Source: Knoxdaviesia capensis (taxonomy: Eukaryota > Ascomycota > Sordariomycetes > Microascales > Gondwanamycetaceae). Taken from it: DNA of 64,000 bases. The notes under the pieces are model-generated. The model worked only from the letters and a program-made list of their open reading frames with translations, made no database searches and was not told the origin of the DNA. Location: contig LNGK01000004.1 of NCBI GenBank assembly GCA_001510575.1, positions 2,850,667 to 2,914,666 of the forward strand, read 5' to 3'. Both the position numbers and the translations under genes were made by a program. Positions 1-10,600 of the stretch are shown here, in pieces. Numbering within the stretch: the stretch's first letter is position 1; each line of letters begins with the position of its first letter.

Positions 1-2
1 GA

Positions 3-1478
3 AGCCGCCAGCTGTTCCTCCGTCACATCACCCGGACCTTACCACCGTCCATGAATAGCCAGGGTGGGCTTGCCGACATCCGGTACTATATCAAGGCTAC
101 TGTTCAGCGCCCCGGTCTCCGAGAGAGTTGGAGAAGTGTCATTTCATTACGAATCATGCCAATGGAAGATCCACGCCCGCCGATGTCCAGTGCCCTCGCA
201 TATGCACGCAGGCCGTTCACTTTCCAGCCCCGGGCCCGTGCTCTGGATGGGCCGGGAAAGAATCCGGCTGCTGCTGGCCCTTCTACTGCGAACACTAACA
301 ACAACAATGCCGGTGGTAGCAGTGGCCCCAGCAGCTGGCTTAAGTTAAAACGGGAACCTTCCGCCAGCCAGCAAACCCCACAACTATCAGCTACCGCCCT
401 TGCCGAGGTCCTCCCTCCCACAGTCGAAATGACTGCCCTTTTCCCCCATCCCGTCATCCTCACCTGTCACCAGCCAGTGCCCCTGAAACTCAAAGCCACC
501 AAGAAAATGCCATCAACCGAGCCGGTGTTCTTGACCTCCATCCAGCTCGACCTGATTGGAGTTACAAATGTGCGCTGCCATGATATGTTTTACTATGAAA
601 AGAACCGCTGGGTCATTTTTTCCAAGGGCGACCTGGCTATTCCTCTCACCGGAGCTCCTGACGATGAAGTCGGCACTGAGACTACCGTTCCCGACGATCT
701 CTGGAGGAACATCCCCCTGCCAAATAACATCATCCCATCCTTCGAAACCTGCAACATTGCCCGCAATTACGACATGGAGATTCGATTGGGCATCTGCTGG
801 GGTAACCCAACAACGCAGACGGAATCCAAACCGTCCATATCTTCATCCACGTCATTCTTTTCACCATTCTCATCGGCACCTTCACGGCCAGCTTCGTCTT
901 CTCGAGAAGCTAATCCCGTCTTGCGCGACGCCATATATTTGCCTCTAACCTTCAAAGGCGTCCGTGTGTTCTCGGGAATCACTCCACCTCCCGAGGTCAT
1001 GCGACAGTTAGAAGAACGCCGCGCCAACCAAAGGCCCCCGGCCGGTGTGAAGGTTCCGGTTGTCGCAGGCAGCCACCCGCAACACGCCCGTCCCACAGTT
1101 GCGGGCCCCAATCCCCTAGGTAGTCTGGCTCGCCCTGGAGGCGCCAGCAGCAGCAGCAGCGTTACCGGCGGCAGAATTGGTGAAAATGCGATCATTCCTA
1201 ACCCGGCTCAGCCCCCTCTGCCCCCGCGTCCTGGGTCATCAGCTGGAGCCCCAAGCCAACCCTCGAGGCCGTACGACCCGCTGTACCCTCCCCAGCTGGG
1301 AACCCCCGGATCACCGGACGAAAACGATGCGCCGCCTAGCTACGATGAAGCAATGGCGGGAGATCTCGCCGGTCCTTTTGATGGGTATCGGCCGGCTTTT
1401 AGTGGCCAGACCTCCGACGTGAACGGGAATATGATCCAGCCGGGAGGGACGCCGGACAACTTTCCCGCGAAGAGCTGA
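3..1478 (+). CDS. Arrestin-domain protein with PPxY motif, 5' partial
   Basis: The reading frame is open to the left edge, so the first Met at 51 is internal and the gene continues upstream. The first visible residues include LPPS followed by DIRYYIKATVQRPG, which is the typical middle of a fungal arrestin (beta-sandwich) domain. Further C-arrestin strands continue to about codon 320 of the visible part. The tail is disordered and Pro/Ser-rich, with PPLPPRP (an SH3-type ligand) and PPSYDEA near base 1333. A PPxY motif is how alpha-arrestins recruit the Rsp5/Nedd4 ubiquitin ligase WW domains, so by family this is probably an endocytic adaptor for plasma-membrane transporters. That role is inference. 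The visible part is about 491 residues with no intron. It converges on the lipase gene with a 224 bp gap. Confidence 0.82.
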   Translation, partial: SRQLFLRHITRTLPPSMNSQGGLADIRYYIKATVQRPGLRESWRSVISLRIMPMEDPRPPMSSALAYARRPFTFQPRARALDGPGKNPAAAGPSTANTNNNNAGGSSGPSSWLKLKREPSASQQTPQLSATALAEVLPPTVEMTALFPHPVILTCHQPVPLKLKATKKMPSTEPVFLTSIQLDLIGVTNVRCHDMFYYEKNRWVIFSKGDLAIPLTGAPDDEVGTETTVPDDLWRNIPLPNNIIPSFETCNIARNYDMEIRLGICWGNPTTQTESKPSISSSTSFFSPFSSAPSRPASSSREANPVLRDAIYLPLTFKGVRVFSGITPPPEVMRQLEERRANQRPPAGVKVPVVAGSHPQHARPTVAGPNPLGSLARPGGASSSSSVTGGRIGENAIIPNPAQPPLPPRPGSSAGAPSQPSRPYDPLYPPQLGTPGSPDENDAPPSYDEAMAGDLAGPFDGYRPAFSGQTSDVNGNMIQPGGTPDNFPAKS

Positions 1479-1702
1479 AACGAAAGAGTTCTGGGGGGGA
1501 GGGGGTCGTTTCTCAACTGTATGGTGGCCAAAAGAATCCAGGAGAGTTTGCTTGGTAGTTTGGAACAGCAGATCTTATAATAAATGGCTCAGGGGGAGAT
1601 GGAACCCCTGATTCTAGCGCTTCGCATGTTTTGTTTTTCTTGCTTTGCTACCACCCTATAATGTTCCATAAAGATTATCCAATGTACAAAGTTTTCAGAG
1701 TA

Positions 1703-2926
1703 TTACAGGCCTTTCCGGGCAAGCATGTCAACAATATCGAGATAAAAGGCCACGGCATTGAAGCCCTCATCACCGTACATCAGCCTCCGCGCTGTGCGTC
1801 GCAGCTGGTTTGTCCAGTTGATTAGATCCAGGTGGCTTACGCCAACCAGGGTGCCCTGATACTCCCCCCAACGACTGCTGGCAACACTGACCATGCCGTC
1901 GTTGGGGCCCTCGGCTGCCTGTATGACGCGGTGCGATAGTCGGAACGGGCTGAGTAGGGGCGGTGGGCGGACGAGGGCGGCGCCGTAGCTGAAGTAGAGG
2001 ATATCCGGGCGGTCGGGAACAGCCGGGTTGAACTCGTTGACGATATAGTCGTGGCCCAGCTGAGCGAAGGCGTCGGTGGCAAGCCCGGCAGCACGCATCA
2101 GGCCGTAGGCACGGGGGAGGAAGACCAGCGGGCCACCAGCACCACCCACAAAGTCAGCAAAGGCCGAGCCACGGTGCGGTGTGGCCACAGTCACCAGGGC
2201 ACGTACGTCAATATCGGCACGGCGGAGCACGGAGAGCAGGTAGCGTGCATCAAGGCCACCCATGCTGTGAGCCACGATGGCTACCGGCGTAGGTGGTGAA
2301 CGGACGCCATTGCCGTTGGTGTCGCCGCCACTGTCCGAGTTTGCGGTAGCACGGGCAATGGCATCGCCGAGGTGGGCGGCGCGCACGGCGATGCTAGCGG
2401 CCGGGGGCACGCGGGTGGTGATTACGCGAACGCCATGGGCATGCAGTGCAGCAGAGATGCCGTGCCAGTAGTGCAGGACGGGGAACAGGGGTGCCGGATG
2501 CAGGGTGTCGAAGCCGAAAAGGCCGTGGGCGAGAACGATGGGGAGTTTGGGGCGGGCTAGGGTAGGAGACTGAGTTAGTTTGGACATTCTTTGGAAGTGG
2601 GGTTGGGGAAGACTTTGGGCAAAGAGGAAGAAGAACGACCGCGCACCGTAATCTGGCCGGAGGTGCCGGTATGCGGCGGAGATGTCGTGGCCCCAGTCCG
2701 GAGCCCGACCGCGGCGGGCCGACGAAAACTGCCGCGAAGATCCGATGACACTAGTGACAGCTAGACAGATCACACGCGACCGCGGCGGCGCGGTTGGTGT
2801 TGTGCCGGTGGCGCCAAGGATGCGGCCACAGGCGCGATGGGGGTGTTGTTGTGTTGGTGTCACGATTGTTTGGATTGTTGGTCGCTGTGGACCACGCTGG
2901 TGTCGTGGCAGCGTTGCAATGGCCAT
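1703..2926 (-). CDS. Alpha/beta-hydrolase lipase, TGL2/bacterial LipA type
   Basis: The core matches the lipase family that includes yeast mitochondrial triacylglycerol lipase Tgl2 and bacterial LipA. PIVLAHGLFGFD forms the oxyanion-hole strand, AHSMGG is the nucleophile elbow (the A-x-S-x-G variant), PNDGMV probably carries the catalytic Asp and GVSHLDLINW the catalytic His near the C terminus. The predicted reaction is hydrolysis of acyl esters or triacylglycerol. Two starts are possible: ATG at 2926 (407 residues, weak Kozak) or ATG at 2587 (294 residues, A at -3). The extra N-terminal segment is Arg-rich and poor in acidic residues, with RQFSSARRG, compatible with a mitochondrial presequence. 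I report the longer form, but the start is uncertain. No intron is needed. Confidence 0.78.
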   Translation of the reverse strand: MAIATLPRHQRGPQRPTIQTIVTPTQQHPHRACGRILGATGTTPTAPPRSRVICLAVTSVIGSSRQFSSARRGRAPDWGHDISAAYRHLRPDYGARSFFFLFAQSLPQPHFQRMSKLTQSPTLARPKLPIVLAHGLFGFDTLHPAPLFPVLHYWHGISAALHAHGVRVITTRVPPAASIAVRAAHLGDAIARATANSDSGGDTNGNGVRSPPTPVAIVAHSMGGLDARYLLSVLRRADIDVRALVTVATPHRGSAFADFVGGAGGPLVFLPRAYGLMRAAGLATDAFAQLGHDYIVNEFNPAVPDRPDILYFSYGAALVRPPPLLSPFRLSHRVIQAAEGPNDGMVSVASSRWGEYQGTLVGVSHLDLINWTNQLRRTARRLMYGDEGFNAVAFYLDIVDMLARKGL

Positions 2927-4496
2927 CGGACACACGGCACTTCGGGGGAGGGAAAAGAAAACGCGTTAGGGTGGATATGGTGGAATAAGCGACACCATTG
3001 TGCGTTAGCTATTGTGTTGGTTGTGTGGCCGGGCTGGGGGGGGAAGAAGTTGTTTGTTGCTTGTTGGTTTACGGTGGGTCTGTTGGTTGGGACTTGGGAA
3101 TGTTGAAAGACCGAGGGAGGAAAACAGAGAGAAATTTGTTGTTCGAAAAGGGAGATCTCACTCGGGGTCTCGCTCGCTTCTCGCGCTTGAGTGGAACACA
3201 AAAAGGAAGAACGATAGGGAGAGAGGAGAAAGAAAAAAAAAAAAAAAAGAGGAAAAAAAAAAAGGCAAGGCCCGGACTTCTCTGTTGTTGGTTCTTTCGA
3301 TGTCTTTGTGTGTATACTACTCCGATTTTCGTGTGTTAGGGTTGGGGTTTGCCGGTCCTGCCAGGACATGTGTGATATCTCACGAAGGAGGAGCACAAAC
3401 CCCATCGTAGCTTCAATTTCCAACCAGTGCATTGACATTCGAATGTTCTTCTCCACCTTCTTCTCCGTGCAAAATCAATCTTGATTTCTTGACGCCCGGC
3501 GCTTAATCCAAGTTTGTCTAAACATCCGCAGTGGAGACTTGTCAGAAAATGTGACGCCAGCTTACAAGGATATAAAATCCCGGTTGTGCAGGGTACATAT
3601 GATTGCACAATCTTGCCATACAACACTGGTGCACCTGGGTTGACTTGTGATTGTACCTGTACGAGTGAGTTGTGCGGTCTCGTATGAACCGATGAAACCC
3701 TCCCGACGACCCTTGCCCGTTGATGTTTGTTTGCTACGCTACACACTGACCATCAAGAGATTCCACCATCCAGACAATCACTGTGATGTACCGTATACAG
3801 TACAGTACAGTACATGTTCTGTTCAGGACGTGCATGCACCCTTGACCGGATAAAGTCAAGCGGCTTTGGCCCTTTTTTCGTTTCACCTGATAAGCCAGCC
3901 AGCCAGCCTTCAAACCATATCACATCGCGGCCGGACCGGCTTCTCGGGACGTTTTGATCATTTATCTATCACCCTGCATTTCTTGGCGAAGGGCGGTGGT
4001 AGTGGCTTCCCCCCTCCCCGACCTTCGTCGCTCTTTGTTTGTCTTGCTCGTCGGTTTTGGGCATGAACAACCCTTCCCCATTTCGATGGACCAAAAAAAG
4101 AAGAAAAGAAAAAAAAAACCCCCCCCAGAAAAAAAAGGAACGGAGAAGACCATCCAATACCACTCACTCCCGTCCTTATCATGCAGAGGGGCTTCGCAAG
4201 GCTGGCATAGAACATCGAGATATATGGTCACAGCAACGGGAGGAGGATGGTGTGGGCAAACCTGAAGGCTGGTCCATTGTGATTGGTGAGATTCTCCTCT
4301 TCCACTACCCATGCTGGGTTGATGGCACCCTAAATAAGCGCTGCGACCTGTTCCTTTGAAGGATATTTTTCTAAGTGGGATCTTTGGTTCTGGCAGTGGA
4401 TCACCGTACCGGCGCCCCCAATATCGACCGGGGTGACGGAGAGGAAGGGCATCCCTGGGTGGACCTGGAGTCTATGCATCAATTTGCCTTGCTTTT

Positions 4497-4729
4497 GGCC
4501 GGCTTATGCTGCGTCGATGTGTCTATCTCGTGGGCTAACCTGACCAAGAACTGTTAGTAGAGAACTCCGGTATACTCAATGGGTGCAGGCGAAGCGAGGG
4601 GGCAGAGGGAGTGGCCGGCTTATGCTGCGTCGATGTGTCATATCTCGTGGACTAACCTGACCAAGAACCGTTAGTTGAGAACTCCGGAATACTCAATCTG
4701 TGCAGGCGAAGCGAGGGGGCAGAGAGAGA
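4497..4729. repeat. Imperfect tandem duplication, two copies of ~116 bp
   Basis: Copy 1 (4497-4612) and copy 2 (4613 to about 4729) both begin GGCCGGCTTATGCTGCGTCG and both end in a GAAGCGAGGGGGCAGAG segment. They differ by a few substitutions and one inserted base. Copy 2 runs directly into a GA-rich tract and the AC microsatellite. Confidence 0.9.
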
Positions 4730-4741
4730 GAGAGCGAGGAA

Positions 4742-4742
<1 letters not shown>

Positions 4743-4795
<53 letters not shown>
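4743..4795. repeat. (AC)n microsatellite
   Basis: About 26 uninterrupted AC units, followed by an ATACACACACACAT variant. Likely length-polymorphic. Confidence 0.97.
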
Positions 4796-4800
<5 letters not shown>

Positions 4801-5532
4801 ACACACATTGGGGATGTGTGTGGGACCAGCCAGGCCGATACAACACAAGAGCAACAAGCGGAGACTGCGCCGCGTGTAAACCTTACCCGTGCAGCAATTC
4901 CACCAACACACAGTTCCATCCCTCTCTTTCATCACCCGCTCTCTCTCCAACCCTGCAACCACCACTTCCCACCCTGTTGTTTGCCTGCCGATCCACACTC
5001 TCGCTCGCTCTTTGGGCTAGATCATCCTCGGCGCCGACATCTCGCCCATATTCACCACAGAACCAGATATAACGCACATACCGACTTACACATGGAGGTA
5101 CCTATATACATGTACTTCCATCTACAGTACATAGTTTGCAGATATCCATCCTCATCTTCCTTCTCCCAGTTCCAGGATCCGTCGTTTATTCTTCTTCCTT
5201 CTCGCCTTTCCTTTCCCTTCTGCCTACCGTTCCACTGCATTGAACACGGCATCCTTCAAGAAAAATAAATCCCCGACGGTGATGCGGCTCGTTTGCTGCA
5301 AATGCTGGGTCTGGCCGATCAATCCTAACTGAATGACTGGCACCGGAAAGCAAACACATTTATTTTATTTCAATTCTGAGCGCAGACAACCTGCATTTTC
5401 AACATTCCACACTCCTGACCCTTCCGTCTTCATCCTAGATTGAAGGGACAGACCTACTGTGTCCTGCCTTTGTCCGTCTCTTGTTTTGGTTTGTTTGCCT
5501 TTAGACAACAATAACATATTTCCCTCTCCACC

Positions 5533-6958
5533 ATGTCGTCTGAATGTGTGGCTGGGGACTCGTGTCCCTTCTTCAGCTTCACTCCCATGCTTTCCGGAAA
5601 CATTGTGCTGGCCGCTGCCTTCGCCACGCTGATTCCCGTTGCCATATTCACCGCCAGCCGCATTCCCAGAGCTGGATTCGCCGTGTCACTGATTCTGGGC
5701 CTGGCCATGGAGGTTCTCGGGCTCTGTGGAAAACTTGTGCTCCGGATCCGCGAGTCCAGCCGTGCCTTGTTCGTCGTCTATCTCGTCGGCTCGGTTCTGG
5801 GCCCGACTCTACTTGGTGGTGCTCTTTGCTTTGTTCTGCCCGACATGGTCAAGGCCCTGGCTTTTGACGGACTCTCTAAAACCGCCCTGAAGATTCAATG
5901 GTCTGTTGTCTGCGTGGTTCTGATCACCGTCTCCCTGCAAACTGCCGGAATTGTTCACTTTGTCTATAGTGACAGTCTGACAAAGGTGTGTGAACCCCCC
6001 CCCATTTCCCCCGCTTCCCTCCCTGGCCTCCTTCCGGTTCGGACTCTGACTCTTTTCTTTGTTCTTGTCTGCGTGTCCGTGCTTCTAGGGACCATACGAC
6101 GAAACCGTGATCATAGCCGGCTTGGCCGTGGAGATCTTGACCGTGGCTGTGTTCTGGGCTGCCCAAATCTGGGTGCTTCTCGACCTGCAAGTCCCAACCC
6201 AGGATTTGGTGGTGTTACGAATCCGGGCATCCAAGTTCAAGGCCTTTGTCCTGAGTGAGTGTTTCCCCCCACCGCTTCCCTGGGATGGCTCCGCCGCCGC
6301 CGAGGTTGTTTGTGACCCTGGTGGTCTTACCGGAGAAAGAACAAAGACCAGCCCCTAACATTCACATTCTTCTTCCCCTGCAGTTGTCCAGCTCATTGTG
6401 GCACTTCTCCTGACATACTCGATCTTCCGTCTTGTCAACTTTGCCGGCGGCCTTTCTCAAACCATCAGCAACAGTGAGACTGTCCTCATTGTCATGGAAG
6501 GTGTGCTGCCACTGGTTGCGAGTATCCTCCTCACCGTGCTCCCTGTCAATGCGGTACAGTCGGTTCAGCAAATGACCACTGTCACATCCGATGCTAAGAC
6601 CCGCCGCCCTCGACCAGCACCCTTACACTCAGTGGGTGGTATGAGTAGCCCCGCAAGGAACAGCAAATCCCCCAATGAGCCGCTTGACACACCGCACTTC
6701 CCAGACGACGACCCGCGGGCCAAATACATGATTCAGCGCGTGGCACCGGCAGCCCTGACTCCGAACCGGCCGCCGACCATCAGCTCGTATGAGCTGTGTG
6801 CTCAGGATCCGCCCTTATACAGCGGGACTGCGTCGGCCTTCTCATCACCCGGCCATTCGGCCATGAATTCTCCCATGTCGTGGCAACAGCGGGCTTCTGC
6901 CCCCGTCACTCCAGCCGTCTCCCCGGGGTTTCCGTCTCCCTCAAAACAGACGAGGTGA
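5533..6958 (+). CDS. RTA1-like multi-pass membrane protein
   Basis: Three exons: 5533-5985, 6089-6254 and 6384-6958 (introns 103 and 129 nt, GTGTGT/TAG and GTGAGT/CAG), giving 397 residues. The start sits in a CACCATGTC context. About seven hydrophobic segments span exons 1-3. The block FRLVNFAGG followed by an acidic residue and a further membrane segment with GVLPLVASIL resembles the RTA1 domain's (Y/F)R..EF..G...E.....D..P pattern. RTA1-family proteins (yeast Rta1, Rsb1, Pug1) are seven-helix plasma-membrane proteins linked to lipid or sterol translocation and stress resistance. The substrate here is unknown. The last ~130 residues are a cytosolic-type Pro/Ser-rich tail with many SP/TP sites. 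Confidence 0.72.
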
Positions 6959-7634
6959 AGAAGTGCGTGAGTCTCCCTGCAGCGCACTGGTCTCTAGAGA
7001 TTCTTTGTTCTCTGTCAAACTCCTTGCTCGCTTCGCCCTCTTGATACTTCATCCTTTCCCCTCTCACTGGCTCCCTCCCTCCCTACCGTTCGTTTTGTTT
7101 TCTTTGTTCAAATTTGGCCGAATCCGCTTCTTCCCCCCCCCTTTTCTTCTTTTCATTTTTTCTTTAGTATGTATGCACCTGTCCATGATGAGATATGACT
7201 ATATTCCGGTACTTTTTATGTACCTTATGACGCATATATTTAGTTTCTTTTTTCTTTTCGTTCGTTTTCTCTCATGTTTCTTCTTCTCTGTATACCCTTC
7301 CTGGCTTTTCTAGAAATAGACGGCTGCCGCCGTGAAATATGCTCGCTCTTTCAACTGTGCTTGACGATTCTCTCTCTGAGTGAATACGAATACACTTAAA
7401 CATTGTGAACTATTTTTCCATCTCTTATCTTGCTGGAGCCACATCCATACATCTCTCTCTCTCTGTCTCTCTCTGTGAAGTTGGACTCAAATCCCACACC
7501 AAGCCACATATTATTGCCCTTCTCTCTGTCTATCTCTCTCCTGTCTCTCTTTGCATCTCTTTGTCTTTCCAAACTCCTTGTCGGTTCGAGAAGCAAGAAA
7601 TACCACATCATCCCATTCATCGTGTAAAACCATC
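6959..7634. other. Intergenic, pyrimidine-rich leader
   Basis: This holds the 3' UTR of the RTA1-like gene and the promoter/5' UTR of the coiled-coil gene. It is T- and CT-rich, with a TCTC-type simple repeat at about 7452-7560. No gene seen. Confidence 0.7.
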
Positions 7635-10600
7635 ATGGCACAACCGCACTTTTTTATCAGCTTCCATCCGGACAACCCCGAGGCGTGGAAGAATGATCCC
7701 CATGCCCCGGTCCAACTGGAATACCCGAATGCTGGAGAACCACGGGCGGATGATCCTAACCGCCGGCAATATTTCGTCACGCCCCAGTTCATTACCGCGG
7801 AAGACACCAACGAAATTCTTGGATCCTCAGGAACGGTGTTCCAGGAGGTCGACATGAACATACCCCGTCTCATGCATGAAGACCTCCGCCAGGATGAGCC
7901 ACCACAAGTTGTCAACGAAAAAAAGATCAACGAACTTGGCAAATTGTACGGACATAAGGCACCCAAAGAAGAAGCGGCCTTGCTAGATATCCGCAGCCGG
8001 GGACAAAGCGGCATTGACCAGATCATGGCCGAGTTCTACGACACCGGCAGTGTCCCTTACTGGTTTGCTCAGTCGATGAGAAACGAGATCAATGCCCTGA
8101 TGAGTGAACACGCCGCTTCCAAGCTCAAGGATGAGGCCGTCCTGAACGAGGCCATCAAAACAAATTCAATCGTTGTGTTGAGTGCCTCACTAAAGAAGCG
8201 CAGCCGCGCTCGCGAACGCATGATTGATCAAATGAATGCCGATCTGGCCAAGCTGCAGTCTGAAGAACAACTAGCTCGGGCTGATGCCGTGAGAGCCGAC
8301 CAGAAGGCGCGACACTACGAAGCTGTCTACGAACGCTTTTTCAAGGGCAAGCAGCGTTCGCAGGTCGAGGCTGATGTCCGCGAGTATCTGAAAGAAAACG
8401 CGCGGGAAGGAACGGCAGAGGCTGTCACCGGCGTGGGACATGGCTTTATGATTTACGCCAACCCGGGAGCTTCCGCCCGGGGGACGGTCGATGACGATGC
8501 GGCCACCGAAGACCGGGAAGACGGCGATGAGCAGTTGGGAGACGAGACAGATGTGGCCAAGTTTCCCATTCCCGTGACGACAGGCATCTTGTCCCATATC
8601 CTCATGGACTTCTTTGTTGTGCAAACTCTCCGAGATGCGGCCACGAACGAGCTGAAAAGAGCTGATCTGCTTGCAAATGACGTCGAGGAACTCAAGAAAA
8701 AGCTCCAGCGCATGTTGAATGCAAAGCAAGAGGACCTCAATATCTCTCTGGGCCAGGGAGCCGAGTCGCCACTCGATACAAAGGACCTCGTGGCCAAAGT
8801 GGCCAAGATCACCAGGGAGATCAGGGCTAAGGAGCAAGAATCCACGGTCAAGGTGTTGGCTGCTCAGAAAGAAATGTACGAGCGACTCCTTCGGGAGAAA
8901 TATAAGAAAAAGGACGACGCACATTTTGCCGAAAATGCTCGACTCCGCGAGCAGATACTGCTGCTTAAAGCTGAACTGGGCACCAAGGAGAAGATTCTCA
9001 AGTCCAAGTATGGGTGGAGTGAGACGTCAACGCCCGAAACACATATTATTCTCAACCGCAAGGTGCACGACGTTGACGAGAGCGAACTCCAAAACCTGAT
9101 GTTTGACCGGGAAGTGAGATCCCACATCGTTAATCTCAACAATGAGAGGAACGAAGAACAGGACAAACGGGAAAGGTTGGAAGAACAGGTCATCAAACTG
9201 GAAAGTCAGATCGAGACTCTCACAAACGAGAAGAACTTTTACAAATCCCGCTATGCAGGACCAACCAACGCGTTGGTGACGCAAGAGCAGATGAGAAAGG
9301 GAGTGTTTACGCCGTTTGTGTCGCAGGAGGCATACGATATGCTGGTGGAGATGGCGAAGACCCTGACGGACGAGAATAAAAAGCTGGTGAACGAGAATAA
9401 GAAGGCGTGGAAAATCATCGTCCAGTTGGATAATAGACTCAACGGGAACGACGCCGGAATCATAGACGACGACGCCGACGATGAGGAAAGCATTCGGCGG
9501 AGAGCGGTGGAAGTCGCGATAACGCGGCTATGTGAAGCCAAGTCCGAAGAGAAGTTCATGGAAAGAGAAGCCGAGCTGAGGAAAAGCATATACAAAGAGA
9601 TGGAGAAACTGAATGCTGCCTCGAGGATGACTTCCGACGGTCTTCGGATCCGGTACTTCCGGCTTCGGAAGAAAGTGAAGGAGCTGGAGCTGAAGTTGAA
9701 GGAGTCGAGCGCGTCCGGCGGCAACGGCGGCGATGACGACAACAACAAGAAGGACAACAGTCCCGAAAAGGACAATGACGGCATCGACGATGGTGACGAC
9801 GACGACGACGACGACTCTGTCGACGGAATTGAAGATCTACTGCCGCTTTCCGAGACCGAGGAAATCAAGATCTTGCAAAACCGCATCACCGAGCTTCAGA
9901 TGGAAAACCGGGCCATCCTTCACGAAAACAAAGTCATCCGGTCGGGAGCCACGCAGATTGGGCTTGCAAATTTCCCGCCGCGGTCTTTTGTTCAGGACAT
10001 GGCTGCCGAGAACCGGATGTGGAAACGCCGCATCGAAGAGTCGGAGAGGATCTACGAGAACTTGGAGCGAGTCTACCTGACCTCCAACGTCATGGGCCGC
10101 AAACAGGAAATCGAACTATACGACACCATTGAGAAGTTGAAGAGGGACATCGAGGACAAAGAAAACCACATCAAGATTCTGGCCATGTCCTCGACAAGCT
10201 CCATCGAGGATGCCCATGCCACGTTGGTATCCAAATACCGGGCGGCCATGGAGAAGGCAAAGAAGGCCGACGAGGACAAGAAGCAGCGGGAGTCGCAGAT
10301 CAAGGGGCTACAGGCCGAGTTGAAGGATATCCGGCTGCTTCTAGAGGACAAACTCCAGACTGTGGAACGGTTGAGCCTGGACACCTTCAACCGCCTGACC
10401 CAGGCCTTCCAACAGGCCATGAACAAGCTGGTATCCCGGCCCCGAATCGACACCGCCCTGACGACGGAGTTCCGGCAGATCTTCGAGCCGGCCATTACCA
10501 CCGTGAGTGAGCTGAGAAGTGTCTCAGGAGGCGTGGCATCGCAGCTATTCCGGCTTACCGTTGGCCACGACACTCTGTCGACGCCCGAGATATACCGGGT

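Larger units (their letters stand above)
2936..5532. other. Intergenic spacer, repeat-rich, no gene
   Basis: This is the 5' side of both the lipase (minus) and the RTA1-like gene (plus), so it should hold two promoters. It contains A-runs near 3235-3265 and 4085-4135, a 116 bp imperfect tandem duplication (4497-4729), an AC microsatellite (4743-4795) and a telobox-like TTAGGGTT at 3336. Open frames here are low-complexity and not credible as genes. Confidence 0.7.

Noticed and set aside
3012..3410. Frames in the promoter of the lipase
   Set aside because: Lys-run from an A tract and low-complexity Gly/Cys sequence. Probably upstream untranslated DNA.
4675..5268. Frame through the AC microsatellite
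   Set aside because: His-Thr repeat plus leader-like sequence, not a protein-coding pattern.
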